A stretch of 42,746 nucleotides of DNA from Phycisphaeraceae bacterium (lineage in GTDB: Bacteria > Planctomycetota > Phycisphaerae > Phycisphaerales > UBA1924). The notes beneath the pieces were generated by a model that was not told the DNA's origin, searched no databases, and saw only the letters and a program-made list of their open reading frames with translations. The translations under genes were made by a program, and so were the position numbers. The number at the start of each line of letters is the position of its first letter. The first letter of the stretch is position 1. Below are positions 1 to 8,159 of this stretch, piece by piece. The DNA is taken from the NCBI GenBank assembly GCA_021297895.1, contig JAJTHN010000011.1, positions 1 through 42,746 on the forward strand, written 5' to 3'.

Positions 1-1
1 G

Positions 2-148
2 CAGGACTTCACCGGCGTGCCCTGCGTCGTTGACCTTGCAGCCATGCGCGAAGCCATGAAGGCCCTCGGCGGCGACCCCTCGGCCATCAACCCACTGGTT
101 CCCTGCGATCTGGTCATTGATCACAGTGTTCAGGTCGACGCTTTCGGT
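2..148 (+). pseudogene. acnA: Aconitate hydratase fragment, cut at the window edge and broken at its 3' side
   Basis: The frame starting at base 2 reads [18 protein letters not shown] followed by [20 protein letters not shown] and SVQVDAFG. This is the highly conserved N-terminal segment of aconitase A/IRP1-type enzymes, the TCA-cycle isomerase of citrate and isocitrate. Upstream codons lie outside the window. After VDAFG (about base 148) the frame stays open to a stop at 374-376, but the residues no longer resemble aconitase. The other two forward frames do not resume it either. A normal enzyme would run about 750 more residues, including the three cluster-binding cysteines. The gene is therefore truncated here by a deletion, a rearrangement or an assembly join. 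Family identity is secure; the nature of the break is not. Confidence 0.8.
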
Positions 149-230
149 GCCGGCGAGGGCTGCTGCAAGCGATACGTGCTCATCCTCCTTCCGCATGAGC
201 CGCGAAGGCCGAGCACTGGCGAGGCCTCGC

Positions 231-473
231 TCACGCCTGAGACGACACGATCCGGGTTACTTGCCCCATTAGGAACTCGATCGTCACCACCAAGCCGACC
301 TGGGGGCGCATGCCCGCGCACGCATGCACCGGAGCCCGCACCCGCGACGCCTCATTGTTCGTATTCTGATCGGTAGTTTGGATGAGCAGATCGACATACA
401 CATCGCCGTGAATGGAAGTGTGCTCAACCGCGAGCACCTTCGCTCGAACGCTGCCCGTGATCGGTCCGGCCAT
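231..473 (-). CDS. Small hypothetical protein (80 aa)
   Basis: I do not recognise this protein. The start is placed at an ATG with GGGAG six bases upstream, giving [18 protein letters not shown] at the N terminus. An in-frame ATG at 533 would add 20 residues but has no ribosome binding site. The sequence alternates short hydrophobic beta-like stretches ([25 protein letters not shown]) with turns, as in a small beta-barrel, and has no signal peptide or membrane segment. It is divergent from the small gene at 560. Its downstream side runs straight into the aconitase fragment junction. Coding status is supported by the ribosome binding site and plausible composition only. Confidence 0.5.
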   Translation of the reverse strand: MAGPITGSVRAKVLAVEHTSIHGDVYVDLLIQTTDQNTNNEASRVRAPVHACAGMRPQVGLVVTIEFLMGQVTRIVSSQA

Positions 474-559
474 CATCAACTCCCAATCGTCACACTTCCA
501 ATTTGGCAGCACTGGCGTCGGTTGCCCGACCATGAAACCCGCGGGCCTAAACTTCTGGT

Positions 560-823
560 ATGAGCGAAGTTCTTCAACAGTATCGCCCAGGCAGCAAGGT
601 CCGCGTCATTCAGCAGATGCCACGCCAGGAGCGTGGCGGCGGCACGTTGACGACCGAAGTCGTCGGCACCGTTGTGCGCGCTGAGCAGATGAAGACCGGC
701 TCGTGGTACGCCCACGGCAAGAACGACAAGCTGTGGCTCGATCGCCTCGTGCTCAAGAAGGCCGATGGGGAGATGGTGTTCCTGAACCTTGATCAGTACA
801 CGAAGGTCGACTTCGTCGACTGA
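560..823 (+). CDS. Small conserved-looking hypothetical protein (87 aa)
   Basis: The protein begins MSEVLQQYRPGSKVRVIQQM and ends DQYTKVDFVD. It is small and soluble. It has beta-rich stretches: GSKVRVIQQMP, then TEVVGTVVRAEQMKTGSW, then KLWLDRLVLKKADGEMVFLNLD. This pattern suggests a compact SH3- or OB-like barrel, but I cannot name a family. An aromatic and Lys-rich patch (SWYAHGKNDKLWLDR) could be a binding surface. It is divergently arranged with the 231-473 gene, with fewer than 100 bp between the chosen starts, so they may share a promoter region. No clear rho-independent terminator follows on this strand. Confidence 0.65.
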   Translation: MSEVLQQYRPGSKVRVIQQMPRQERGGGTLTTEVVGTVVRAEQMKTGSWYAHGKNDKLWLDRLVLKKADGEMVFLNLDQYTKVDFVD

Positions 824-935
824 TGGGGCGGATGCAGGCTCAGTTCTAAGTCGGGGTGCGGCACGCCGGGATTGCCGCGCTGATCACTCGCCGCCGCGGG
901 CCTGCATGAGCGGCTGGAACTCGCCAATTTGGCTC

Positions 936-970
936 AAAAAGACAACGGGGCCGGCTCTCGCCGGCCCCGT
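936..970 (-). terminator. Rho-independent terminator, minus strand
   Basis: A ten-base-pair GC-rich stem (945-954 with 961-970, loop of six) lies next to a run of A on the plus strand at 936-940. Read on the minus strand this is a strong hairpin followed by a U-rich tract. It sits about 150 bp downstream of the 19-residue Lys/Ala ORF at 1123-1182 and in the same orientation, which supports that ORF being transcribed. Confidence 0.7.
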
Positions 971-1122
971 GTCACGTTCAGTCGTTCACGCCGCGGTACG
1001 ACCGCGAGGTGAGGCCCCGCGACGATTCGGGGGCCGACGCCTGGGTGCCGACGCAAGCTGCGTGGGTGGACCGCTCGGGCGAGAGCGTGAGCCCTTCAGC
1101 CCGGGTCCCGGCACCCCAGAGG

Positions 1123-1182
1123 TCACTTCTTCTTCTTCGCGGCCTTCTTCTTGGCCTTCTTCTTGGCAGCCTTCTTCGCCAT
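1123..1182 (-). CDS. Micro-protein, Lys/Ala-rich (19 aa)
   Basis: The minus strand encodes MAKKAAKKKAKKKAAKKKK and then TGA. Twelve of 19 residues are lysine and six are alanine, the composition of a histone H1-like tail. GGGGAG lies five bases upstream of the ATG, an excellent ribosome binding site, and a same-strand terminator follows at 936-970. The frame is also open upstream for about 24 codons after a TGA, reading LERAAAEEFLEPDEVRGAP before the Met, so a TTG-started longer form is possible. A likely role is nucleic-acid binding or charge neutralisation (inference). It could instead be the surviving tail of a decayed larger gene. Confidence 0.5.
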   Translation of the reverse strand: MAKKAAKKKAKKKAAKKKK

Positions 1183-1936
1183 GGGTGCTCCCCGGACTTC
1201 GTCCGGTTCAAGGAACTCCTCGGCTGCCGCACGCTCCAAGCGCGCGACCGAGGAGATGGATCATGCTCACGTTGGGTCTCTATCGGACACGGCGCGGGCC
1301 ATTCTTGAGACACACAACGGCTCGGAGCGCTCTCCGAGCAGATACACAAGAACGGTTTATGCGCGCTTTGTCAAGCCATCGATCAATGTGGATGAGTTTT
1401 TTTGTCCTCGCGCGAGCGTCGCGCTGCGCTCATGCACGCACCATCTCGAGAGCGCACGGCACGACATCGCTCCGCATCGCGCATCGGCGCATCGCGCTGA
1501 GCGTGCGCGAGTCTGATCCATCGCCGGGCCTGTCCTCTCCGCGCGATCTCGCCGCTGCGCGGGTCGCCGCCGACACAAGCGTGGCGCGAGCCGGCGCGGC
1601 GATGCCCCATCGTCACTCCACACTCGATGCGCGCGAACCGGCGCGACAAATCGGTCCGCCTCTTCCGCTCTGAGCCATGGAGCAAATTGTCGACCATGCA
1701 CGCCCCGTGCGCCCGCCTCCTGCCGACGCGATTCGGCGGCCACCGATCACCGGGCTCCGCCGCATCCGCACCGCGGGCCCCGACCCCAAGATAAACGCGG
1801 GAATTCACGGACAAATCGCGCGTATCGCCGAGTCTCACGCCGGCCACTCATCAACGAATTGATCACACCATTGGATCATGCTGGCCAAGGGTCGATCTGC
1901 GTGTACCTTTAGGCACCCCACCCCCGGAGAATTCCC
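1183..1936. other. Gene-free stretch
   Basis: No convincing gene is seen. Several long frames are open here on both strands, but all are Arg/Ser/Ala-rich with no ribosome binding site or family motif. A small perfect hairpin (CTCGGAG with CTCCGAG, loop CGCT) lies at 1321-1338. A T7 run at about 1398 stands alone. The last 60 bases hold the leader and ribosome binding site of the 1937 gene. Confidence 0.5.
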
Positions 1937-3745
1937 ATGTCCATCCGTAAACGTACCACCATTCTTCGCCGCGCAATGCCGCGCGTGCGCTCGCTTCTGA
2001 CTGCCGTTCCCGTGCTGGCCACGATCGCCGTCGGCTCGCTCGCCATGTGCCCGCACATCGGTGTGAGCAGCGCCTTGGCGCAGGGCGGAACGGCCTTCCT
2101 CTATACCGGCTCGTTGCGCACGCCCACCGGGCCGTACTCCGGTCTGGCTGAGTTCCGCTTCTCGCTGTTCAATAGGCCCTTCGGCGGCGAACTGGTCGGC
2201 TCGCCGAGCACGCTGCTGTTCTCAGAGATCAACGTCATCGACGGCGTCTTCAACATCTCGCTGGACTTCGGTGCCAACGCTTTCAACGGCGACGCGCGGT
2301 TTTTGCAGATCGATGTCCGCACGCCGCAGAGTGGCCCCGAGTTCATCACCCTCTCGCCACGCTCCCCCGTAGGCGCATCGCCCGTTGCCATCTTCGCCCT
2401 TCGCAGCGCCTCGAGCACCCCCGGGCCCGTCGGCCCACCCGGTCCGGCCGGCCCCGCTGGCCCGGAAGGCGCCGCTGGCGCCTCACCCTTTACCCTGGTT
2501 GGCGGCAACGCGTCCTTCGGGAGCGGCGCGCTGCTCTTGGGAGCAACCTCCGCGGCTGCCAACACACGGATGCGTCTGGTCCCCGCGCTCCCCTCCGCCG
2601 GCGGTAGCACCCTTGTCAGCGAGAGCCCGTCCATCACCGATGGCACCGCCAGCGCGTTCGGCGTCGTCGGCACCACGAGCGCCACCGCGCCATTTGCCAC
2701 GTCCGCCGGCGTGTTCGGCCAGTCCACTGCCGCCTTCGGCCCTGCGCACGGTGTTCTGGGCCGCGTTTCGTCCGCAGCGGGCAACGCCGTTCGCGGCGAG
2801 AGCAGCGCCACCTCCGGCGTGGCGATCGCCATCGCCGGATCGGCCTCCAGCAACGCGCTCGGCGCGTTTGCCATCTCAGGCCGAAACACCGTCACCGGCG
2901 TCAACGGCGCCGCCGGCGGCTACGGCGACCTGTTCACCCCGAATTCCGCCGGCGTCAGCCCGCTGCTGACCGGCCCGGTCGGCATCGCCGGCTCCACCGC
3001 GAACACCACATTCGGCGCAGGCGTCCTCGGCGTCGCGGAGATCAACGGCTCGTCCTCGTCCAGCACGATCGACCGCCCGACCTTCGGCGTCGTCGGCCTC
3101 TCACGCGGCAATGACCGGACCATCGCTGTCGCCGGGTACGACAGTTCATCCACCGGTTCCCTGAACTTCCGCGCCGCGGTGTACGGCGAGACCCGCGCGG
3201 ACCCCGTCAGCAGCCCGAATGTCTACGCCGGCTACTTCAAGGGCAAGACCGCCGTGGTCGGATCCCTGAGCAAGTCCGGCGGATCGTTCAAGATCGACCA
3301 CCCGCTCGACCCCGCCAACAAGTATCTCTATCACTCGTTCGTCGAATCCCCGGACATGCTCAACATCTACAGCGGCGTCGTTCGCACCGACGACCGCGGC
3401 TTCGCCACCGTCACGCTGCCCTCGTACTTTGAGGCCCTCAACACCGACTACCGCTACCAACTCACCATCATCGATGAGTCCGGAAGCGACGAGTTCATCC
3501 AGGCGAAAGTCGTCTCCAAGGTCAAGAACGGACAGTTCGTCCTTCGCACCAGCAGCCCGAGCACCGAGGTCTCATGGCAGGTCACGGGCATCCGCAACGA
3601 CGCCTGGGCTCGCGCCAACCGCATTGTTCCCGAAGTGGACAAGGTCGGCTCGGCCAAGGGCACCTACCTGCACCCGGAACTCTTCGGCGCCGCGGTAACG
3701 CCGCCCGATCAGCGAGCCGGACTGGGCGAAGAGGTCAAGCCCTGA
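1937..3745 (+). CDS. Secreted collagen-like repeat protein with a conserved C-terminal surface-protein domain
   Basis: GGAGA lies just upstream of the ATG. Residues 1-48 form a long Sec signal peptide (Arg-rich start, hydrophobic core, SSALAQ cleavage site). Residues about 160-185 contain Gly-Pro-Xaa triplets (PGPVGPPGPAGPAGPEG), a short collagen-like stretch. Residues 190-445 are Gly/Ser/Ala/Thr-rich with many 'FGVVG' and 'AGVFG'-type short repeats, as in beta-helical fibres. From about 449 the C terminus carries a recognisable block: SFKIDHPLDPANKYLYHSFV, then SPDMLNIYSGVV, ending in SWQVTGIRNDAWARA. I know this block from large surface and fibre-like proteins of environmental bacteria, often after collagen-like or repeat regions. 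Probable role: trimeric surface fibre or matrix protein (inference). It is convergent with cysS, with only 20 bp between the stops. Confidence 0.8.
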   Translation: MSIRKRTTILRRAMPRVRSLLTAVPVLATIAVGSLAMCPHIGVSSALAQGGTAFLYTGSLRTPTGPYSGLAEFRFSLFNRPFGGELVGSPSTLLFSEINVIDGVFNISLDFGANAFNGDARFLQIDVRTPQSGPEFITLSPRSPVGASPVAIFALRSASSTPGPVGPPGPAGPAGPEGAAGASPFTLVGGNASFGSGALLLGATSAAANTRMRLVPALPSAGGSTLVSESPSITDGTASAFGVVGTTSATAPFATSAGVFGQSTAAFGPAHGVLGRVSSAAGNAVRGESSATSGVAIAIAGSASSNALGAFAISGRNTVTGVNGAAGGYGDLFTPNSAGVSPLLTGPVGIAGSTANTTFGAGVLGVAEINGSSSSSTIDRPTFGVVGLSRGNDRTIAVAGYDSSSTGSLNFRAAVYGETRADPVSSPNVYAGYFKGKTAVVGSLSKSGGSFKIDHPLDPANKYLYHSFVESPDMLNIYSGVVRTDDRGFATVTLPSYFEALNTDYRYQLTIIDESGSDEFIQAKVVSKVKNGQFVLRTSSPSTEVSWQVTGIRNDAWARANRIVPEVDKVGSAKGTYLHPELFGAAVTPPDQRAGLGEEVKP

Positions 3746-3765
3746 CGCTGCCCGCCGTCCCGCGG

Positions 3766-5349
3766 CTACTTGATGCGTGAGACCTCGACCTTGCCCCCGG
3801 CGATGTCCTTGATCGCCAGCCCCATCGCGCTGAGTTCTCCGCGGATCGCGTCCGAGCGTGCGAAGTCCTTCGCCTTTTTGGCGGCGGCTCGCTCGTGGAG
3901 TTTGGCGATCACGCCGGGGTCGGGGCTCAGCCCGTCGATGAACACGCCGATATCCGTCGTCGATGTCGCCGCGCGCTCCAGCGACAGCACGCCCAGCACG
4001 CGGTCGATCGCCCGCATCGCCCGCGCGTCGGCGGGCGTCGGCGTGCCGATGCCGGACACGAAGGTGTTGATCGCCCCGAGTGAACCGGCGATGTTCAGAT
4101 CCTCGCTCAGGCACGCCGCGACATCGCGCAGCACCGGCATGTCGGGCAGTGGCGACGCATCCGCCGCATCGGCCGGCGCTGCATCGGCGACTTTGCGCCA
4201 GCGATCGATCATGCGCTGCGCATCGCGAACCCCCTGCTCGGTGAAGTCGGCGTTGGTGCGATAGTGGGTGTTGATCAGCGCCAGCCGGATCGCCCCGGCC
4301 TGATGGCCCTTCTCCAGCAGATCACGGATGGTGTAGAAGTTGCCCTTGCTCTTGGACATCTTCTGGCCGTTGATGAACAGATGCCGCGCGTGGAACCACA
4401 CCCGCGCGAACACGGGTGATCCGCTGGCGGAGCATGACTGGGCGACCTCGCACTCGTGGTGCGGAAAGATGTTGTCCTCCCCGCCGGAGTGCAGATCGAT
4501 CGTCCCATCGGCCCCGGCCAGGCGATTCGCGGCCATGACCGAGCACTCGATGTGCCAGCCGGGATAGCCCTCGCCGTACGGGCTCGGCCACTTCATGATG
4601 TGGCTGCGGTCTTCCTTCCAGAGCAGAAAGTCCGCGGGGTGCTCTTTGCCCGACTGGTTCTCATCGCTCACGCGCCCGCCTGCGCCGGCTCGCAACTGGT
4701 CGAGCGTGTTGCCGCTGAGCGTGCCGTACGGCGGGAACGACTGCACCCGGAAGTACACCGCCCGCTGTCCGCTCTTTCCGGCGACATACGCGTGGCCCTT
4801 GTCGATGAGCTTCGCGATCATCTCGAGCATCTGCGGGATCATCTTTGTGGGCCGGGGCATGAGCGTCGGATCGGCCTGCGCGTCGATCGCCACGCCCAGC
4901 CCGAGCGTGCGAGCGTCCTGCAGAAATCGCTGCGCGTAGAACTCCGCGATCGCGTACGGATCGCGCGGATCGATCGATGCTCCGGGCGGCAGCTTTCCCG
5001 CCTTCTTGGCCTCCTCAAGCCGGCGACCCGCGACCGCCATGCGGTCCTCGCCGTTCTCGCCGCCCTCGGCATCGTCGGTCATGTGCCCGACGTCCGTGAT
5101 GTTCATCACGTGAACCACACGCCGCCCCGCCGCGCGTTCGGACGCGGGCCGGGCGTCGTTCTCCAGTTCGCACATCGGCGATTGGATGAACCGCCGCAGC
5201 AGATCCGCGGCCAGGAATGATCGGAAGTTCCCGACGTGCGCATCGTCGTACACCGTCGGCCCGCAGGAATAGAACGTCACGCGACCGGGATCCGCGGGGC
5301 GGAATGGCTCGACTCGTCGGCTCAGCGTGTTGTACAAGCGCAGCGGCAC
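3766..5349 (-). CDS. cysS: Cysteinyl-tRNA synthetase
   Basis: Class I aminoacyl-tRNA synthetase charging tRNA-Cys. Diagnostic parts are present in order: FYSCGPTVYD with the first zinc cysteine, the HIGH-type signature as HVGNF, VMNITDVGHMTDDA, GWHIECS and HSGGEDNIFPHHECE with further zinc ligands, and KMSKSKGNFYTIRDLL as the KMSKS loop. The C-terminal helical domain ends with the typical AKDFARSDAIRGEL segment. I place the start at a GTG (5349) with GGAG seven bases upstream, giving the usual N terminus LRLYNTLSRRVEPF. A TTG at 5385 would add 12 residues but lacks a ribosome binding site. Length (about 527 aa) is slightly above the usual 460-500, mainly from a longer catalytic insertion. Confidence 0.96.
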   Translation of the reverse strand: MPLRLYNTLSRRVEPFRPADPGRVTFYSCGPTVYDDAHVGNFRSFLAADLLRRFIQSPMCELENDARPASERAAGRRVVHVMNITDVGHMTDDAEGGENGEDRMAVAGRRLEEAKKAGKLPPGASIDPRDPYAIAEFYAQRFLQDARTLGLGVAIDAQADPTLMPRPTKMIPQMLEMIAKLIDKGHAYVAGKSGQRAVYFRVQSFPPYGTLSGNTLDQLRAGAGGRVSDENQSGKEHPADFLLWKEDRSHIMKWPSPYGEGYPGWHIECSVMAANRLAGADGTIDLHSGGEDNIFPHHECEVAQSCSASGSPVFARVWFHARHLFINGQKMSKSKGNFYTIRDLLEKGHQAGAIRLALINTHYRTNADFTEQGVRDAQRMIDRWRKVADAAPADAADASPLPDMPVLRDVAACLSEDLNIAGSLGAINTFVSGIGTPTPADARAMRAIDRVLGVLSLERAATSTTDIGVFIDGLSPDPGVIAKLHERAAAKKAKDFARSDAIRGELSAMGLAIKDIAGGKVEVSRIK

Positions 5350-5519
5350 CGGTTGCTCCAGGTGGAAAGGGGTGATCTTTGGCAAGAAAAAGCGCCGAGG
5401 CCCGGGGTGCCATCCGAGCGATGCTCGGCTGACACGCGGGGCGATCGGCGCTGGGTCGATCGTCGGATTGTTGCCCGTCCCGTGCCGCCGCGGGGCGGTG
5501 CGGGCGGAGCCCCGGCGGA

Positions 5520-6902
5520 TCAGTTCCCCGCCCGGCCCGTGAGGGTGTACAGACGGTTCTGGTTCAGGATCGGCACGTTCGTCGCCGCGGCCTGGGTCAC
5601 CAGCCGGTCATACTCGCGCTGGATCTGCTGAAGCCGCAGGAAGTCCTGGATCTGCCCGATCGGCGCATCGGTCGGCGGCTGGGGCGGCAGCACCGGTCGC
5701 GAGCCAAGGATCAGGAAGTCGACATCGCCCGTGAGCTGATCGCTCAGGCGGCCACCCCACGCCGAAATCATCGCCTTGATCTCGCCGGCGCCCTCGGGTG
5801 TCGAGGTGCCCGTGAGATTCGGGTCGAAGTTGCCGAAGACCACGAAGGTGTAGACCTTGTTCGGGTCGTACACCGGGTTGGCGATGACATCACCCTTGAC
5901 GATGCCGTGGCCGCGACGCGGGCGGATGACCCGGGCGGTGGACCCGTTCTCCTCAACACGCGTCACCTCGATCGTCGCCTTGCCAGCGCTGTACTCGCCG
6001 GTGCTGCTCGGGCGGATCGCCGCGGCACTGGTGTAGACCTCGAAGGTCATCCCGACAAACGCCTTCTGATTCCTGCCGAGGTTCAGGTAAACCAGCGACG
6101 GGTCGATCGAGTCAAGACCGGCGATAAGTCCGTCAACCAGCGCAGCCTCATCGGCCGGACGCAGGCCCTGGTTGCCGCGGCCGCGGGAGAGCTCGCTGAG
6201 CTTGTCCTGCAGGATCCTGTTCTCGTCCTCGAGCTTCTTCTTCTGGTCCATGAGCCGGGCGCGCTCGTCGTTGGCCTCGGCGCGGATCCGGTCGATCTGG
6301 GCCTTCATGTCGCTCGTGGCGCTCTCGATCTGCGTCCGGAACGTGTTCGCGTTGGCGCCGAACTGGTTCACCTCGTCCGTGGCCTTGCCCAAGGCCGCGG
6401 CGGTGCTGGCCGACATCGCATCCACGCGGTCGCGCAGCTCCTTCATCGTGCTCTCGGCGGCCAGACGAGCATCGTCTGCCTCTTTCGCAGCTCGGCGGGC
6501 TGCGTCCCGCTCCGTCCGCAGGCGGCTGATCGCGCTGGCCAGGCTCGTCGCGTTGTCGTTCTCCTTGAGGATCGTGTTGATGTTCGACACGAGATTCGAG
6601 AGCCGTCCGGTACCCGTGCCGGTCACCTTCTCGCCGAAGGATCGGGACAGATCGCTCAGGTGCCCGACCAGGCTCTTGCGTGAGCCGCGAGCCTCCTCGA
6701 TGAGTTCACGCGTGGCGGGCTGGTTCCGCTCGCTATCGCGGACGATGTCCGTCGTCTCCGTCCGCAGGCTCGCCAGAGTCTGGCGCTCGGTGTTGCGCTG
6801 GTTGTACATCACCAGTGTGAGCACGAAGAACGTGATCGTGGTGATCACCAGAACCACCACGGTAACGACCAGGCCGGTCGACGAACTGGAGCGGGCTGCC
6901 AT
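5520..6902 (-). CDS. Membrane-anchored coiled-coil protein with a BRCT-like C-terminal domain
   Basis: The start is an ATG preceded by AAAGGTGAT, giving 460 aa; the longer frame to 7097 has no such site. Residues about 8-33 are one transmembrane helix (GLVVTVVVLVITTITFFVLT). Residues 40-270 are mostly charged heptad-like helix, with long runs such as RLRTERDAARRAAKEADDAR and KAQIDRIRAEANDERARLMD, a coiled coil. A beta-rich middle domain of about 80 residues follows (AFVGMTFEVYTSAA, ATIEVTRVEENGSTARVIRP). From about 348 the sequence YTFVVFGNFDP, then GAGEIKAMISAWGGRLSDQL and TGDVDFLILGSRP, fits the BRCT fold pattern (beta, helix, 'GG', hydrophobic DFLILG). Function unknown; an envelope scaffold is one option. 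BRCT assignment is by pattern only. Confidence 0.75.
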   Translation of the reverse strand: MAARSSSSTGLVVTVVVLVITTITFFVLTLVMYNQRNTERQTLASLRTETTDIVRDSERNQPATRELIEEARGSRKSLVGHLSDLSRSFGEKVTGTGTGRLSNLVSNINTILKENDNATSLASAISRLRTERDAARRAAKEADDARLAAESTMKELRDRVDAMSASTAAALGKATDEVNQFGANANTFRTQIESATSDMKAQIDRIRAEANDERARLMDQKKKLEDENRILQDKLSELSRGRGNQGLRPADEAALVDGLIAGLDSIDPSLVYLNLGRNQKAFVGMTFEVYTSAAAIRPSSTGEYSAGKATIEVTRVEENGSTARVIRPRRGHGIVKGDVIANPVYDPNKVYTFVVFGNFDPNLTGTSTPEGAGEIKAMISAWGGRLSDQLTGDVDFLILGSRPVLPPQPPTDAPIGQIQDFLRLQQIQREYDRLVTQAAATNVPILNQNRLYTLTGRAGN

Positions 6903-7180
6903 GCAATCACCTTTCAGAGCGCCTCGCGGCGCAGACGCGGACCCTGTGCGCCGACATCCGTCGACGCCGCCAAGACGATAAGTGTCGCGTCTCCGAGCCC
7001 CGGGGTCAAGATGCCCGAAGAGAACCCGACCAGACCGACAACTTTCCCCAGCCACTGGACACACGCGGCACCCGGGCCTATGCCGTAGCCCATTCACCTA
7101 CACTCCGGTACGGGGAGCCCACCGTTCCCGGGCGGCATCCGCTATCGTCAGTCCGCTCCAACGGCCGATCCTGAGACTCC

Positions 7181-8074
7181 ATGTCCACGCCGCGACAAAC
7201 CGACCGTGGCCCCGACCATCCCGAAACCGCCGGGCCGGTCCCCCTCGTGCTCGTCGGCGGCGGGGGTCACGCGATGGTCGTCGCCGAGGCCGCGCTGCTC
7301 TCGCGCTATCCGGTCGCCGGCTTCCTTGATGACGACCCCGCCGCGCCGCTTTCGGCGATCCTCATCGACCTGCCCCATCCATTCTCTACGCCGGCGCACC
7401 TGGGCGGTCTGGTGGAGTTCGAGCGGCTGGTCGACCGCCACTGGATCATCGCTGTTGGCGACCTGCGCACCCGCCGCAGCATCCTGCGTCAGCTCGCCTC
7501 CCGCGCCGGAGTCCTCGGTCTGTCCGACCACCCTGCGGTCACGCCGTCGAACGCGGCCCCCGGGCCCGAGACCGCCGGCTCCGCCGACTCGGGCAGCGAG
7601 TCGAAGTGGCCCGCAACTGGTGGGACCAACCCGATCGGCGCATCCCTTGCGCACCCGCGACTGGTGTCGACCAGCCGCATGCCCGAGCCCTCGCCCACAT
7701 CGACCACCGCCGGCGCGCGGTCGGTCGTTCATCCCGCGGCGTTCATCTCACCCTCGGCGCTGGTCGGTCCGGGTGTGTACGTCGGCCCGCGCGCTCTGAT
7801 CCACGCGCGGGCGCGCATCGGGGCGCACGCCATCATCAACTCGGGGGCGATCGTCGAGCATGACTGTGTGGTCGAGGAGAACGCGCACATCGCCCCGGGT
7901 GTCGTGCTCGGCGGCGCTGTACACGTGCACCACGACGCGATGGTGGGGCTCGGCGCACGGGTTCTGCCCGGTGTCCATATCGGCGCCGGTGCGACGGTGG
8001 GCGCCGGCGCGGTGGTCACGGCCCCGGTTGCTCCGGGCCGGACCGTCGTGGGCGTGCCGGCGCACGAGCCCTGA
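7181..8074 (+). CDS. NeuD/PglD-family sugar O- or N-acyltransferase
   Basis: The N terminus has the Rossmann-like sugar-binding start of NeuD/PglD proteins (VPLVLVGGGGHAMVVAEAAL, then VAGFLDDD). The C terminus from about residue 185 is a left-handed beta-helix of hexapeptide repeats (FISPSALVGPGVYVGPRALI, ARIGAHAIINSGAI, VVLGGAVHVHHDAMVG). The catalytic His is expected in VEHDCVV. Such enzymes acetylate a nucleotide-linked amino sugar for surface glycans. A Pro/Ser/Thr-rich stretch of about 60 residues (about 120-180) separates the two domains and is longer than usual, apparently a disordered insertion. The gene is convergent with the PYP operon and close to the terminator at 8083-8119. The exact substrate cannot be read from sequence. 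Confidence 0.85.
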   Translation: MSTPRQTDRGPDHPETAGPVPLVLVGGGGHAMVVAEAALLSRYPVAGFLDDDPAAPLSAILIDLPHPFSTPAHLGGLVEFERLVDRHWIIAVGDLRTRRSILRQLASRAGVLGLSDHPAVTPSNAAPGPETAGSADSGSESKWPATGGTNPIGASLAHPRLVSTSRMPEPSPTSTTAGARSVVHPAAFISPSALVGPGVYVGPRALIHARARIGAHAIINSGAIVEHDCVVEENAHIAPGVVLGGAVHVHHDAMVGLGARVLPGVHIGAGATVGAGAVVTAPVAPGRTVVGVPAHEP

Positions 8075-8082
8075 CCCCCGCG

Positions 8083-8119
8083 GCAAAACGACAACCGGCT
8101 CATCCAGAGGATGAGCCGG
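8083..8119 (-). terminator. Rho-independent terminator of the PYP operon
   Basis: An 11-bp perfect stem (8095-8105 with 8109-8119, loop AGA) has an A-rich tract on its left side on the plus strand (CAAAACGACAA). On the minus strand this is a hairpin followed by a U-rich run. It lies 41 bp after the stop of the PYP-like gene and would end its transcript. It may also slow the converging acyltransferase transcript. Confidence 0.7.
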
Positions 8120-8159
8120 CTGCGACGAACGGGTCAAACGCTTTGGGGTGGGTCGAGAC

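Noticed and set aside
1-196. Minus-strand open frame beginning [18 protein letters not shown] and running off the left edge; and a short one beginning [10 protein letters not shown] preceded by AAGGAGG
   Set aside because: The part left of about 148 is antisense to the unmistakable aconitase segment, and the AAGGAGG abuts its ATG with no spacing.
789-1847. Several frames of 120-290 codons on both strands
   Set aside because: Arg/Ser/Pro-rich, no ribosome sites, no motifs; typical open frames of high-GC DNA.
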